Below, piece by piece: positions 33,086-44,342 of a stretch of 64,000 bases of DNA. The DNA lies in assembly GCA_019279435.1 (NCBI GenBank), contig JAAALK010002129.1, positions 124,001 to 188,000 of the forward strand, in the 5' to 3' direction. The notes beneath the pieces are model-generated. The model saw nothing but the letters and a program-made list of their open reading frames with translations. It made no database searches and was not told where the DNA came from. The number at the start of each line of letters is the position of its first letter. The stretch's first letter is position 1. The position numbers were made by a program, and so were the translations under genes. The stretch is from Zizania palustris (taxonomy: Eukaryota; Streptophyta; Magnoliopsida; Poales; Poaceae).

Positions 33086-34300
33086 TCACTTTAGGTGCTC
33101 CGCATGCCATGTATGCACTAACTCTTCGCCTTCCAAATTAGCTAACTTAAAAGAACCAGGGCGCCCTGAGCGGACAATTATGTATGGACCTTCCCACTTA
33201 TTTCCTAATTTCGCTGGCGCTATAATACTTCGCAAAACAAGATGACCCGGCTTAAGTTCATTAATCTTAACCTTCTGGTCGAACCAAGTCTTTGTCTGCT
33301 GCTGATACTTTGACAAATTAGCGACAGCTCGAAGTCTTGTCTCTTCTATTAAATCAAGCGAAGTTTGCCTTTCTGCTTCTATTTCTGGTTCGTTGCTGCA
33401 AAGGGATCCTCCTTTAAGCTCCGTTGGTGTCATAGCTTCGTCTCCGAATAAGAGTCTGAAAGGAGTGAAACTGGTAGACCTTGCCTGAGTTGTCTGAATG
33501 GACCATAGGATCTTCGGGAGCTCTTCGGTCCACAATCCATTTGCCAATCCCACTATTCTTCGATTCAGCCCTGACAAGATATTACCATTGGCTCTTCCAA
33601 CGACTCCGTTAGACTGAGGATGTCTTACTGCAACAAAAACATAATTGGATGCCTAGATCTTCACAAAATTTCCTAAAGGGTTCTGCATCAATTGTGTTCC
33701 ATTGTCAACTGTCAGCTGTCGAGGCACTCCGAACCGGCATATGATATTTTTCCAGAAAAATTCTGTACATTATTCGAAGTGATAGCTGTTAGGGGCTCTG
33801 CTTCGACCCACTTGGAAAAGTACTCAATTGCTACCACTGCGAATTTCAAATTTCCTTTTGCTATTGGGAAGGGGCCAATCAGATCCATGCCCATCTAGCC
33901 ATGGGCCATACTGGAGCAATGACTTGAAGAGTTGTTGGTGGGCGATGACTTCTTCGTCCCATCCACTGACATCCTTGGCAAGTGCAGACTAAGCTCTCCG
34001 CATCGGCTACTATTGTAGGCCAATAAAGCCCCTGGCGAAGTGTCTTTCCTGCCAAAGCTCGAGGGGCCAAATGGCTACCGCTGAGTCCTTCATTAATTTC
34101 TCGAAGAATTTCTTGACCTTCGGCTTGAGATATACATCGGAGCAAAGGGGAACATATTCCAGCCTTGTACAAAATACCGTTGATTATATGATAATTCCGA
34201 ATTCTGAGTTTCAACCTCGAAAGTTGTGGCCCTTCGGACATATTTGCTTCTCCTTGCAACAATACCATAATTGAACTTCGCCAATCTGTACTTGGAATGC
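33086..34300 (-). pseudogene. Integrase of element F
   Basis: Pieces on the minus strand: zinc-finger and first Asp (34268-33712; CQGCQWMGRRSHRP, MDLIGPFP), then the C-terminal half (33577-33086) with WFDQKVKINELKPGHLVL and KWEGPYIIVRSG. Frame changes lie near 33890 and around 33590-33710. It is better preserved than in A and ends near the point where E is inserted. Confidence 0.87.
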
Positions 34301-34399
34301 AAAGGACTTCTGTAGAAGGGATTTATGGCACCGAAGGTGTACTGAGTTCTTCATAAAAAGCCTCTTCTGGTATGTCCATAGCTCTGGCTGCAGCTTTTG

Positions 34400-36060
34400 C
34401 TAAGATGTCAGCTTGCACATTTTCTGCTCTGGGTATACTCCGAAAGGAAATTCCTTTAAATGCTGCTTCAATCTTACGGATTTCTTCCAAGTATTTTGCA
34501 AGCTGTGGATGCCGAACTTGAAACTCTTGTCTATGTGCCCTCCTACAATTTGAGAATCTGTTTTAATAACAACCCTTGTAGCTCCTAAAGCACGTGCCTT
34601 CCAAAGTCCTAGCAAAATTCCTTCATACTCCGCCGTATTATTGGTAGACTTAAAGTTGAGTCTTGCGGAGTACATTGCCTTTTGCCCTGCTCTCGTCATC
34701 ACTCGATGAAACCTCTACTTCAAGGAAAGCACGTCTGCTCCAGATGCTTGGAAAGCTCCATCGGAGTAAATAGTCCAAATCCCTTCACTTGGCTTCTCCG
34801 GAGCCCATGCTGCAGGGGGAGTCCATTCTGCCACGAAGTCTGCCAACACTTGTGACTTAATTGTTGTTCTTGCCACAAAGGATATGCCGAAGGGTGCCAA
34901 CTCAACGGCCCACTTCCCAATTCTTCCTGTAGAATCCTTACTTCGGAGCATATCTCCCAAAGGATATGAAGTTGGTACAATTACATTATGTGCCAAGAAA
35001 TAATGCCTTAACTTCCTCGAAGCCATTATCAGAGCATAAGTGAATTTCACAAGCTCGGAATATCTTGTTTTTGCTCCAGACAATGCTTCGGACAAAAAAT
35101 AAACCGGATTTTGTACCAACTTTCCGTTGAAATCAACCTCTCTGACAAGGACTGCACTGACAGCAGAGCCAGTAGCTGCAAGGTAGAGGAGTAGGGTTTC
35201 ATCCGCAATAGGCATTGTGAGTGTAGCGAGGTTACTGAGATAATTCTTCATATCTCCGAAGCTCTTTTTACACTCCGGTGTCCATGCAAAATCTTCGGAC
35301 CCCTTCAATGCTTTGAAAATGGGCAAACTTCTCTCCGCACATCTTGCCAAAAACCTGCTAAGTGCTGCAAGACGACCAGTCAGCTTTTGCACTTGCTTTA
35401 AATTCTCTGGGGGAGCCATCCTTTGCAACACAGTTATCTGAGTGGGGCTAGCTTCGATCCCTCTGCTTGAAACTAGATACCCTAACAATTTTCCAGCCTG
35501 CGCCCCGAAGATACATTTTTCGGGGTTAAGACGGATCCCACATGCCTGAAGGCTATTGAATGTTTCTGCTAAGTCTAGGCTATGTTGGTGCTTTAAAGCA
35601 CTCTTTATCACAATATCATCCATATAGGCCTCAACATTGCGACCTAATTGATGACCTAGGGCCTTAGCAATTAACCTGAAAAAAGTAGCCCCGGCATTTC
35701 TTAAGCCAAAGGGCATTCTTACATAACAGAAGACTCCTGAAGGAGTTACAAAGCTTGTCTTGATTTCATCTTCGCGCTTTAGCAAGATTTGATGATAGCC
35801 GGAGTACGCGTCGAGGAAGCTTAGTAACTCCGAACCGGCAGTAGAGTCAACCAATTGATCAATTTGGGGCATGGGGTAGGGGTCGCGGGGGCATGCTTTA
35901 TTCAGAGATGTAAAATCAATACACATGCGCCACTTCCCGGAAGATTTCTTTCTAACGAAGACTGGGTTAGCTAACCACTCTGTATGAGCCACTTCTCTGA
36001 TAATCCCAGCCTTCAATAGCTTTTCCACTTCGTCTTTGGCAAGGATAGCTCTCTATAGAC
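34400..36060 (-). pseudogene. RT and RNase H domains of element F
   Basis: A frame of 437 residues (36028-34715) spans RT (CIDFTSLNKACPRDPYP, SFLDAYSGYHQI, AYMDDIVIKS), gypsy RNase H and the start of the archaeal-type RNase H (IYSDGAFQASGA). The rest follows at 34702-34400 (STNNTAEYEGILLGL). At the join (34690-34740) a stretch unlike A replaces the expected GVGAVIISP segment and breaks the frame. This is the most complete RT of family A in the window. Confidence 0.9.
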
Positions 36061-37216
36061 AGCTTCCGGAGTCCTTGCCGAACATGCTGAGCCTTCGGGT
36101 TCACAAGTAAATTGTATTCAATAATATCGCGACTGACTCCAGTGATATCTTCATCAGACCAAGCAAAGACATCTAAATTCTCCTCAACTACTTTCTCTAA
36201 TGAAGTAGCGACTTCTAGAGGCAAGTCTTTGCCAAATTGAAATGAATATTCCTTGCCATCTTTGACAATAACCTTCGTTGCAATCTGTCCTTTAGGGCTT
36301 GGCCTTGGGAAGGATTTCTTCGAAGATTCGCTAGGAGCAGAGAAATCCTCCGGGTTATCTTGCACGCTGTTCACCTGTCTCGGGTCAAGAGGAGGGCCAT
36401 ACCATACTTCGCTCTTCACGCGGTGGCCTGATCTACGAAAATAGTGAGCACTCCCTCTTGTGTGGGCATCTTCATACACAGATAATTATGATGCGCCACA
36501 GCTCCGAATTGATTCAGCATGCCCCTTCCGAAGATGACATTGTATGCATATGGGGCATCCACAACATCGAAAATCACTTCCTCTGTCCTGGCCAGTAGCC
36601 CCTCTCCAAAAGTAACTTCCAGGCCAATTTGGCTGAGGGCATCAAGAGGGGGTCATGCGAAGCCTTGCAAAGGACGGGCTACTGGGAGAAGATGCTTTCT
36701 GGAGATGCAGAGTTGATCGAAAGCTTGGACAAAGATAATATCTGCTGAACTCCCTCCATTGATTAGCACTCTCTGGAACTCAGTCCCTGGTATGTCAGCA
36801 GTGATGACGAGTGGGTCTGCATGTTGAAACTTTATACCAGCTGCATCATCTATAGAAAAATATATTGGCACATGGGACCATTCGGGCATAGCAGCTGCAG
36901 ACGAAGAGGTTCCAATATGGCCCACTTCTCTAACATATTCTCTTCTCTGCCTCTTCGACATACTTCCAAGAGTCCCTCCTCCGGAGATGGGGAGGACTAC
37001 TCTTTTCCCTCGATCTTGCCCATCTTCCTGCTTCGGAGGTGGCATAACATTGACCACCGGAGGCCGTCTTGCAGGGTCGAAGTTCTCTATTCGTGCCACA
37101 GCCTGGACAGGCTTCGGACGCACTTCGGTCGGAACTCGGTCAGTGGTGCCTCGACCCGAAGTTCTTTCCAAGTACTCTCCTCTTAAATCAAGTATAGATT
37201 TGCACGCATCAGTCAT
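35967..37216 (-). pseudogene. Protease and pol lead-in of element F (Asp changed to Asn)
   Basis: The frame 37216-36653 joins the end of gag (TDACKSILDLRGEYLERT) to protease in one reading frame. The active-site motif reads LINGGSSADIIF: the codon at 36758-36760 is AAT where A has GAC. The conserved lead-in KEYSFQFGKDLPLEVATSL is at about 36250-36200. Frame changes near 36650 and 36480. Confidence 0.85.
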
Positions 37217-38475
37217 GTGACTCTGATTCTCACCATGGACACAGTAGAAAAAGGCCTGGGCTTTGCCAGCCGGTTTCCCTAGTGGCCTCTAGCCGCTGGT
37301 ATTGCTTCCTGAAGGCTGCAGAGCCCTTGGGCAAATTTCTGTGGGGGTGCAATGTTCAAAACTTATGAACGAGGATGCTTTTGCCCCCGACGCCTGTCGT
37401 GCTGAGCTTCGAAGCTAGGCCATTACGGCTGTGTTGAAGTCTTCACTTCCAACTTAACTTCTTGCAGTATTGACGGAGTTGCAGCAGTTCTCTGAAGCCA
37501 CCCTTCTTCTGATCTTGCATATTCCTCAAAATAAGACATCAACTGAGCAACAGAAGATATCTTTTTCCTATGAAGTTTATCAAGGAGGCCCACATGAATA
37601 ACTCCCTCTCGAGCTGCGTCCACTACAGAAGACGTAGTTAACCCTCGAATTTGCGACTTCATATGAGCAAAGCGCTTGAAATACTGTCTTAAAGTCTCTC
37701 CGGGGAGCTGCTTCACCTGGAAAATACTTCCTATTGACATTGGGGTACGAAGGTACCCTGAAAGTTGCTCACGAACTTCTTCCTCAACTCCCCCATGATC
37801 TGATTGATCCTGGCTTCAGAGACCAGAACCACCGTAGTGCCACTCCTTCGAGAGCTAGGGGAAAATATTGGCCATAGTGTCTCGCACTCCCCCGTTGGCT
37901 TCAATTGCTAATGCATAGGAGCGGGCGAACTCTCCAGGATATTCATGTCCGGAATATTTACAAAGCTTCGAAGTTTTGAACTTAGGGTCAAAGCGCACTT
38001 TCTGCAACTCAGGATGCAGCGGAGATTCGGTGTCGAAGGAAGCGTTCTCCGGGGCTTCGGGATAAGGAAGTTCGTCGTCTTCAGGCACTTCAGGGATGAC
38101 TGGGGTGGCCTGAGAACGAATCCTATCTATGGCTTCTTGCCGCCACCTTGCTACTTCAGCTTAGAGACTAGCCATTTTAGCGGCCATATCACCAAGACCA
38201 TCTTCATCTCCTCTGGAAGGACCTTCCGGGTCTTGAGAACTGTACGCATCAGTTCGAAGTGGAACTTGAGGTGGAAGAGGGACTCCGGCTGGCCGAAGTA
38301 TAGATGGAGTTGCGGGAGGAACTCTGTATGCTCGAGGAAGGGAAATCCCTTCCGGAGTCTGAGGTGGAGGAAACGTCGAAGGTCCTCCGAGCTCAACTGT
38401 GTTTGAAGATCTTGCTCCGGAGGTCCGAGGGGACCTCCGAGTAGGACTACCACCTGCACTCCGCTTGGGAGGCAT
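37216..38475 (-). pseudogene. Gag of element F
   Basis: The start MPPKRSAGGSPTRRSPRTSG at 38475 matches A. TAA near 38161 replaces CAA (MASLQAEV in A). Gag-domain pieces follow at 38088-37855 (PGEFARSYALAIEANGGVRD) and 37740-37423 (KQLPGETLRQYFKRF), with frame changes between. The knuckle region near 37230-37200 reads VHGENQSHMTDAC. Confidence 0.87.
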
Positions 38476-38537
38476 GGTTTGAGAACTTGGTAGAGAACAA
38501 AGTTTTTTGGACTAGGTTCCCCACGGACGGCGCCAAC

Positions 38538-39029
38538 TATTGGCGTAAAAGATTACGCTAACAGGTTTCTGAAAGTTAGAAATTGACAAACGAAGTGTTT
38601 GTGAAATAAACTACTTCGAGCCTCCGAATGGACAATAACTCGAAATAGTTCAAAGATGTGTATTGAATAACTTTTTTCTGGTCCCCTTTACATGGTAAAA
38701 CGGGGGGTATTTATTGGCCCAAACATTAAGGAAAAGACCCTTTTACCCCTCTATTACAACCAACATAGTGGAAACTATTCGGTACCGTTAATAGGGCTAA
38801 AATGGTAAAAGGGTAATCTAATAAGAAAGAAGATAAGTCTTCCATCCTAGCTGGCAAAAGGCTCTCTGATGAATTCATGTTCGAAGATATACTTCGAACT
38901 AGCATTCGCCTTCATGCTTCGAATCCTATCCAAAGCGCTCCCGAAGTTAGACATTAAAAGCCTTTGATTGAATCTTCTCTCTGTCTTGTCGCAACAATGC
39001 TCTGAGGATGAAATATTTTCCCCCAATAG
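38538..39029 (-). repeat. 5' LTR of element F (492 bp)
   Basis: It matches the LTRs of A and I. Its end bases have decayed: the plus strand starts TATTGGCG (A: TGTTGGCG) and ends CCCCCAATA (A: CAACA). The primer-binding site is at 38518-38535 (minus TGGCGCCGTCCGTGGGGA). Confidence 0.9.
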
Positions 39030-39580
39030 AACCCTTGAAAGCTATGAAGCTCCAAGTCATCGCAAAATTTTTGGTTGATCACCATGTAGATGTCAATTGG
39101 AGTAGTAATACTGCTTTAATTGAAGTAATGCCATGGAAACTTTATTTTGATGGTTTGGCTTGCAAGAATGGCCAAGGTGTTGGAGTCGTGCTAATATCAC
39201 CTAGTGGTATGAGTTTCAAGACCGTGGCCCGGTTAGAATTTCCTTGTACTAATAATCAAGCCGAATATTAAGCTTTGTTACTAGGACTTGAATTGTTAAG
39301 CTCCATGGGTGTTAAATATGTTCATGCATATGGTGATTCACTATTAGTAGTTCAACAAGTAGCTAAATTTTCCCAATGTTTTAATGGTTTGCTAAATAGC
39401 TACTTGGATAAATGTCCAGACATAATTGCTACTATTGATGATTTTGAGATTTCACGTGTGTCTAGAGAAGCTAATTCAGTAGCAAATGACTTGGCTCAAC
39501 AAGCATCTGGTTACCAAATTAGAGGTAAATTTATCGCACTAGAAAAACTGATGCTTGACTTTATTTCAGTACCCAAGTCA
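39030..39580 (+). pseudogene. Archaeal-type RNase H of element G
   Basis: Blocks: LYFDGLACKNGQGVGVVL, CTNNQAEY, HAYGDSLLVVQQVAKF and SREANSVANDLAQQASGYQ. A TAA at 39269-39271 follows NQAEY, where the family has a Glu codon (GAG). The frame ends GKFIALEKLMLDF and then enters the repeated spacer. Confidence 0.85.
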
Positions 39581-39582
39581 GA

Positions 39583-39740
39583 ACACACTGGTCTGACCGG
39601 CTAGGCATGTCCGGTCTAACCACAGGTGTCTGGACGGTCCGACCGGCCATGCCAGGCCAGTCTAACCGACCTGTGCCAGCCATGCAACAACGGCCGGTCT
39701 GACCGGCCCTTCATGGCCGATCTGACCGCCCTGTGTCGAG
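39583..39740 (+). repeat. GGTCTGACCGG palindrome array in the RNase H-integrase spacer
   Basis: Six copies of a GGTCYRACCGG-like word occur in about 150 bp (for example GGTCTGACCGGC, GGTCCGACCGGCC, GGCCGGTCTGACCGG). About fourteen more are in the 3' LTR of the same element (50890-52020). Confidence 0.75.
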
Positions 39741-39829
39741 ATGATTTGGGACACGAGGGCAGTTTGAATTTTGTATTTTGAATGCCAATTCGAGCGAGGA
39801 TTTGGCGAGTACTTCAGGAAATCATGAGG

Positions 39830-40648
39830 ATGATTGAAGGTCTCCAATTATTCAATATTTGGGAGATCCTAGCAAGCGGGTTGATCGGAATGTTCGGCGG
39901 CAAGCGTTTAAATTTGTGTTACTCAATGATGAGTTGTATTGCCGAACTGTTGATGGAGTACTTTTAAGATGTTTGAATGCCGATCAGTCTAGACTTGTTG
40001 TGGGTGAAGTGCAAGAAGGTCTTTGTGGTACTCATCGGTCGGCCCAAAAATGAGTTGGATGCTCAAAAGAGAGGGTTTTTATTGGCTGACTATGAGTGAG
40101 GACTGTTTTAAGTACTATAGGGGATGTGAAGCTTGTCAAAGGTTTGGTAATATTGAGCTTGCGCCTGCATCTTTACTTAATCCTTTTACCAAACCATGGC
40201 CGTTCTGAGGTTGGGCCTTGGACTTCATCAGCAAAATTTATCCTTCCTCTTCAAAAGGGCATCGGGTCATGTTGATGGCTACAAATTACTTCACCAAGTG
40301 GACCGAGGCCATGCCTCTCAAGAACATGACACAAAACGAGGTAATCGATTTTATCTTGAAGCATAATATACATAGATTCGATATTCCACAAACTCTTACT
40401 ATAGATCAGCGTGCTTCATTTGTTTCTAAAGAAGTATGTGATTTTGCCGAATCTTATGGTATAAATTTAGTAAACTATTCACCATACTTTGCTCAGGACA
40501 ATGGTCAGGCCGAATCTTGTAATAAAACTGTGATTAAACTTATTAAGAAAAAGATTGAAGAGTTTCCTAGACGGTGGCATGAAGTGCTTTCTGAGGCATT
40601 ATGGGCATGTAGAGTTGCAAAGCATGGTGCCACCAAAGTAAGTCCATG
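39830..40648 (+). pseudogene. Integrase of element G, N-terminal and core part
   Basis: The zinc-finger region ends CEACQRFGNIELAP (about 40125-40165). The core has LDFISKIYPSSSKGH (first Asp), TIDQRASF (second Asp) and NGQAESCNKTVIKL (Glu), so all three catalytic residues are present. Stops: TGA near 40052 and TGA at 40206-40208, where C has CGA. The Helitron interrupts it at 40649 after KVSPC. Confidence 0.87.
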
Positions 40649-41147
40649 TCTCTACTATATTAAAGAGCGAACTGGTCGTCCGTCCGCTCGCTCCGTCCGC
40701 TCGCGCGCAGCGCGTTCCCGTCTGCGCGCACCACGACCGCCTGGACAGCCCGTCCGCGCGAAGCGCGCCACGATCTGGAATCCCTCTAAACCGCCATGAC
40801 CGTCGACCGTCGGCGTGCGAACCTCTTCATAAAACTGAACCCTCCCCTCAGCTCAAGCACTGTCCAATTCCTCTCATCTCTCCCTCTGCTCGGACAACAC
40901 TTTGAGCACTGTCCAATTCCTCTCATCTCTCCCTCTGCACAGACAACACTCCGCTCAGAGCCCTACGTTTTGGTATGTTCCCTACGCCCCCTTTCAACCC
41001 CATGTACAACACAATCACAACATCAGAGCTTGAACAAAAAAAATGGAGTGAATGAGTTATGGTTACAGAGGAGAAACACCACATGCCTTTCGGTTTCGGC
41101 CGAAGAAATACATCAGAGAAAAAAAATAGAAAGAGGCTTCAGATCCG

Positions 41148-41183
41148 GGGTTAGGGTTAGGGTTTAAACCCTAACCCTAACCC
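41148..41183. repeat. Inverted telomere-like palindrome (36 bp)
   Basis: Two 18-base arms meet at TTTAAA: GGGTTAGGGTTAGGGTTT, then its exact reverse complement, followed by one more CCCTAA. It is head-to-head telomere-type repeat with the TTAGGG unit, and each arm has a plant telo-box (AAACCCTAA). It lies 0.5 kb inside the Helitron. The flanking 40649-41147 is a GC-rich start (CGTCCGCTCG runs) then mixed sequence with a 40 bp tandem pair (CACTGTCCAATTCCTCTCAT) at 40857-40935. Confidence 0.85.
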
Positions 41184-41219
41184 TAATACTAGCTAAGGGG
41201 AAAAGGAAAAAAGGAGGTC

Positions 41220-41700
41220 GGATCCTTGCCGGCAGCCTCGACTCGCTGCGCCGCCGCTCGCCGGAGTGAGCGCCGCTCACCCGAGGGGAGCGCTCACCCT
41301 AGGGTGGCCTTCACCGCCGCCGGTAAGCTGGACGGAGCCCTGCTCCCCTCGGGTGAGCGCGTGGGCTCCGGCCAGCTAGCCGGCGGGCGGTGCTCCGCCG
41401 TCGCCGTCGCGGGCCGCCGCCGCGCGCTCGCGCCGCCGCGCACCGCGCTCCGCGCTCCGCCGCTCGCTCTCGGGCCGGGGGGAGGGGAATGATTTTTAGG
41501 GTTTACGCCGGGGGTATCGCATTATATACGGGCGACAATCACGCTCCGCCGTCGGATCAGATCCGACGGCCAGCAGTGATTGGGTCCCGAATGAGCCCAG
41601 GCGGGAGGCAGTTTCACGGCCCAGGCCCAGGTTACGCGCGCGCGCGCGGCGAAAACCTGGCCTGGGCCCAGGTTGCCTTCGGCCTGCTGCTTTGCGCAGA
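41220..41700 (+). promoter_or_regulatory. CpG-rich block with two strong hairpins in the Helitron leader
   Basis: The block is very rich in GC and CpG. CCGTCGGAT-CAG-ATCCGACGG (about 41549-41569) is a perfect hairpin. At 41618-41674 GGCCCAGGCCCAGGTT and its near reverse complement flank a CGCGCGCGCGCGCG run. It could be the promoter of the Helitron genes or a captured host 5' region; an open frame at 41226-41492 is low complexity and not a convincing gene. Confidence 0.55.
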
Positions 41701-41789
41701 TGGGCCAGGCTCCTGCGCGCTGGTGGGCCGGGCTACTTCACTGTTTGGGCCGAAATACGTTTTTCAATTTTCCAGAATTAATAAATTAC

Positions 41790-42640
41790 TTTCTGTTTTC
41801 ATTATTCTCTGGAAAATAAAAAAAATGCCCAAAAATCAGATAAAATTAAGTTTAATGCGGGGATAATTTTGTAAATTTAATCACATTCAGTAGTATTATT
41901 CTGAGTTTTATGAGAATTTTTTTTGTTGTTCTGTGTTGTTAAAATAATTACTTTTATGTTTTATTTATTCTTGGAAATTAATAAAATTGCCCAAAAAATT
42001 ATATAAAATTATGTTTAATGCTGGAACAAATTTTGTAATTTCATCATGATTATTAGGACTGTTCTGAATTTTATAGCAATTTTAGATTCTTTTTAAGTTA
42101 TATTTTCTGATTTAAATTAGTCCAACGACTCTTTTTTAGTTAGAAATAATTATGTTTGGTTTCTTACTGAACTATTTTTATTTCTTACAGGTTCAAGACG
42201 ATTTCTCATCTAAAAGAGTATTCACATCTAACTGTAAATCCAAAGACAACTAATGATACTACTGTTGTACCTTTATAACATTGTAGTTAATATTTTATTC
42301 AGATAACTGTGGGCTGAAAAAATTGCCTTAGCAATGATAGGAGCAAGACATGCAATAATACCATCATTACAAACCTAATTATCATGGCATTCTCCAATTA
42401 TTACATGAGAAACACAAAACATTATTTAATAAAAATATCAGCCAATAAAAATTTTTACTGTGTGAGCTATTTTTTTATAATTTCTATAATTTTATAATTG
42501 CATTTTCCATTTTTATTGTTCCATATAAAATAAGAAAAATGCCCAAAATTAAGATAAAGTAAATTTATATGTGAGGAAACTTTTGTATGATATGATTCAT
42601 CATGTTCAGTACTGTTCTTAAATTTTTTAGTATTTTCATG
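41790..42640 (+). repeat. AT-rich leader with ~110 bp repeats, no gene
   Basis: Between the CpG block and the RPA gene (41700-42901) I see no coding sequence. A diverged unit with AATGCCCAAAA...TAAGTTTAATG...GGA..AATTTTGTAA..TTCATCA..TTCAGTA recurs near 41820-41920, 41975-42085 and 42535-42640. A shorter version is at 50113-50150 by the Helitron 3' end. Confidence 0.6.
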
Positions 42641-42901
42641 ATTTTTTTATAATTTCCTATATATTTCATAATTGTGTTTCTGTATTTTTTTTTGAATTTT
42701 TGGCATTTTTCGATGAATTATCCTGTTTATTTCTTTAATATTTCCGCCTTTTTATTCTTTAAATATTTCCCCTATTTTTAGTTCCTTGTCTTGTTACATG
42801 TGTTTCTATTCTATTGTCAAATAATGTGTTTATATCTGGTTTGTCAAATAATTCCGCTTGATAAAACATTATGATATAGTTCAATTTCTTAGATATATTA
42901 A

Positions 42902-44268
42902 ATGGCTGGCATGCGAAAGAGAACTTACGCCGACCGTCCAACTCGTAATGCGGTGGTACCTAGGTGAGCCTATATTAGTAAAACCAACTTTCCTACAACG
43001 ATGAAAGATGTTCTAAATTTCATTTTTTGTTAAGGTTTATGAAATTTGACGAGATAGAGTTCGAGCACTTAAACTATGCATGGAGTGCCGTCGCCAGAGT
43101 AGAAGTTAAGTTTCTCCCTGATGAATATGGAGAAAAACAACGATTTATTTTAATGGATATTACCGTAAGTTGCACACAAGTTGAACTAAATTTTACATTG
43201 TAGTGAACATGTGAACTATTCTAAACCCTAATATTATACGTAGGGTGCTAAAATAGAAGTCATTGCATGGGAGCGAGAGGAAGTTCATAGGTTTAACATT
43301 CTCCTAAATGAAGGACAATGTTATACTATTCATAACCTGTATTTTCAACCCAATCTAGAAGAGGCATTGTACTATCGGAGCATTGCCCATGCCTATGAAG
43401 GTTCTCTTCGAAGAAATACAACAGTTGAGCCATACATTCTTCCAATCCAATTCCCTCCCTATCCAAAATATCTATTGACGTTTCATGACGCATGGATTCG
43501 TCCGAATAAAATGTTTGTGGGTACGTACGTAAATTGAATCGGCGATGCATAGTTTCAAAAAAAATAGTTGTCTTACTTATAGTATGATATGATTATTTGC
43601 ACAGACATAGCTGGAGTTGTTGTCTATTGGGGGAAATTGGAACGACTTGGAGGTCTATATAGGGAGATAACACTGATGGACACTAGGTAATTCATAAGTT
43701 AGATACAACCACTTATATCGTTATAAACAATCATATTGTTTTTGCAAATCGAAAGCTAATGAGCATTTGATCTTTTTTAGCTTGAACATGATGGTTGTTG
43801 GAATTTGGGGTGACTCCCTCACTAATCACATATCTGAATGGACAGAAGCTCATCGTAACAACCACATTGTTTTAGGAACCATGCTTCGTCTTCACAAGAA
43901 GCATAGTAATTCAGTCCTAACCCATTTTATCATTAATAAAGATATAGTGATGAATTACACTAATATTTGTTCTACTTGGCGATAGGATGTTTAGAGACTT
44001 CAGAACACACTACAGTCAAGTTTAATCCGATTCATCCAGCCACACTACCTTTGCAAAGTAAGTAGTTCCAACAATAAAACACAAGATAAGAATAATGGCA
44101 ATACATCACATAATATTATAGATATTGTTAATTATTTTTCTCTGAAATATAAATGCAGACTTACGGCAACGTGTGAGTTCAGGAACTATGGATCTAAGAT
44201 TTGTGAATCGGTTCATGGAAGCTAGATGGAGATATTTTGCAACGATTTATGGATCTGACTGTCCATAG
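42902..44268 (+). CDS. RPA70-like single-strand DNA-binding protein of the Helitron
   Basis: Seven exons with GT-AG borders read without a stop: 42902-42963, 43035-43164, 43244-43520, 43605-43686, 43781-43905, 43986-44057, 44159-44268 (285 residues). The start is the first ATG, MAGMRKRTYADRP. OB-fold-type blocks are seen: VKFLPDEYGEKQRFILMDI then GAKIEVIAW (about 30-70), and DIAGVVVYWGKLE...REITLMD then LNMMVVGIWGD (about 160-205), typical of the DNA-binding domains of RPA large subunits. Plant Helitrons are known to carry RPA-like genes, thought to protect single-stranded DNA during rolling-circle transposition. It lacks the C-terminal zinc-binding part of full RPA70. Exon 5-6 borders are my least certain. 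Confidence 0.82.
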
Positions 44269-44342
44269 TGTTATAGTCTTGTGTGTATTGTGGTGTGCGT
44301 TTTTAATGTACTTCCTCATATTCGGATGTTTTGTGTTTATTT

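Larger units (their letters stand above)
24963..39029 (-). mobile_element. Element F: relative of A, left part deleted, split by element E
   Basis: The F pieces are 24963-25000 and 32978-39029. Read without E, the bases around 25000/32978 give AGTGCGTCCACTAGAAG, matching AGTGCATCCACTAGAAG in A (about 4281-4297), so E sits just past the end of F's integrase. F has gag, protease, RT, RNase H, integrase and the 5' LTR; the aORF and 3' LTR are gone. F's LTR interrupts the RNase H frame of G at 39030. Confidence 0.88.

Noticed and set aside
39030..40648. G as the continuation of B after nested insertions
   Set aside because: B and G overlap across the RNase H region with different sequence, so they are separate copies.
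41148..41183. True interstitial telomere array or chromosome fusion point
   Set aside because: It is only 36-40 bp, lies within a Helitron with intact ends, and the unit is not the common plant one.
41226..41492. Open frame in the CpG-rich Helitron block as a gene
   Set aside because: Ala/Arg/Pro-rich translation of GC-rich sequence with no domain; long frames are expected by chance in such DNA.
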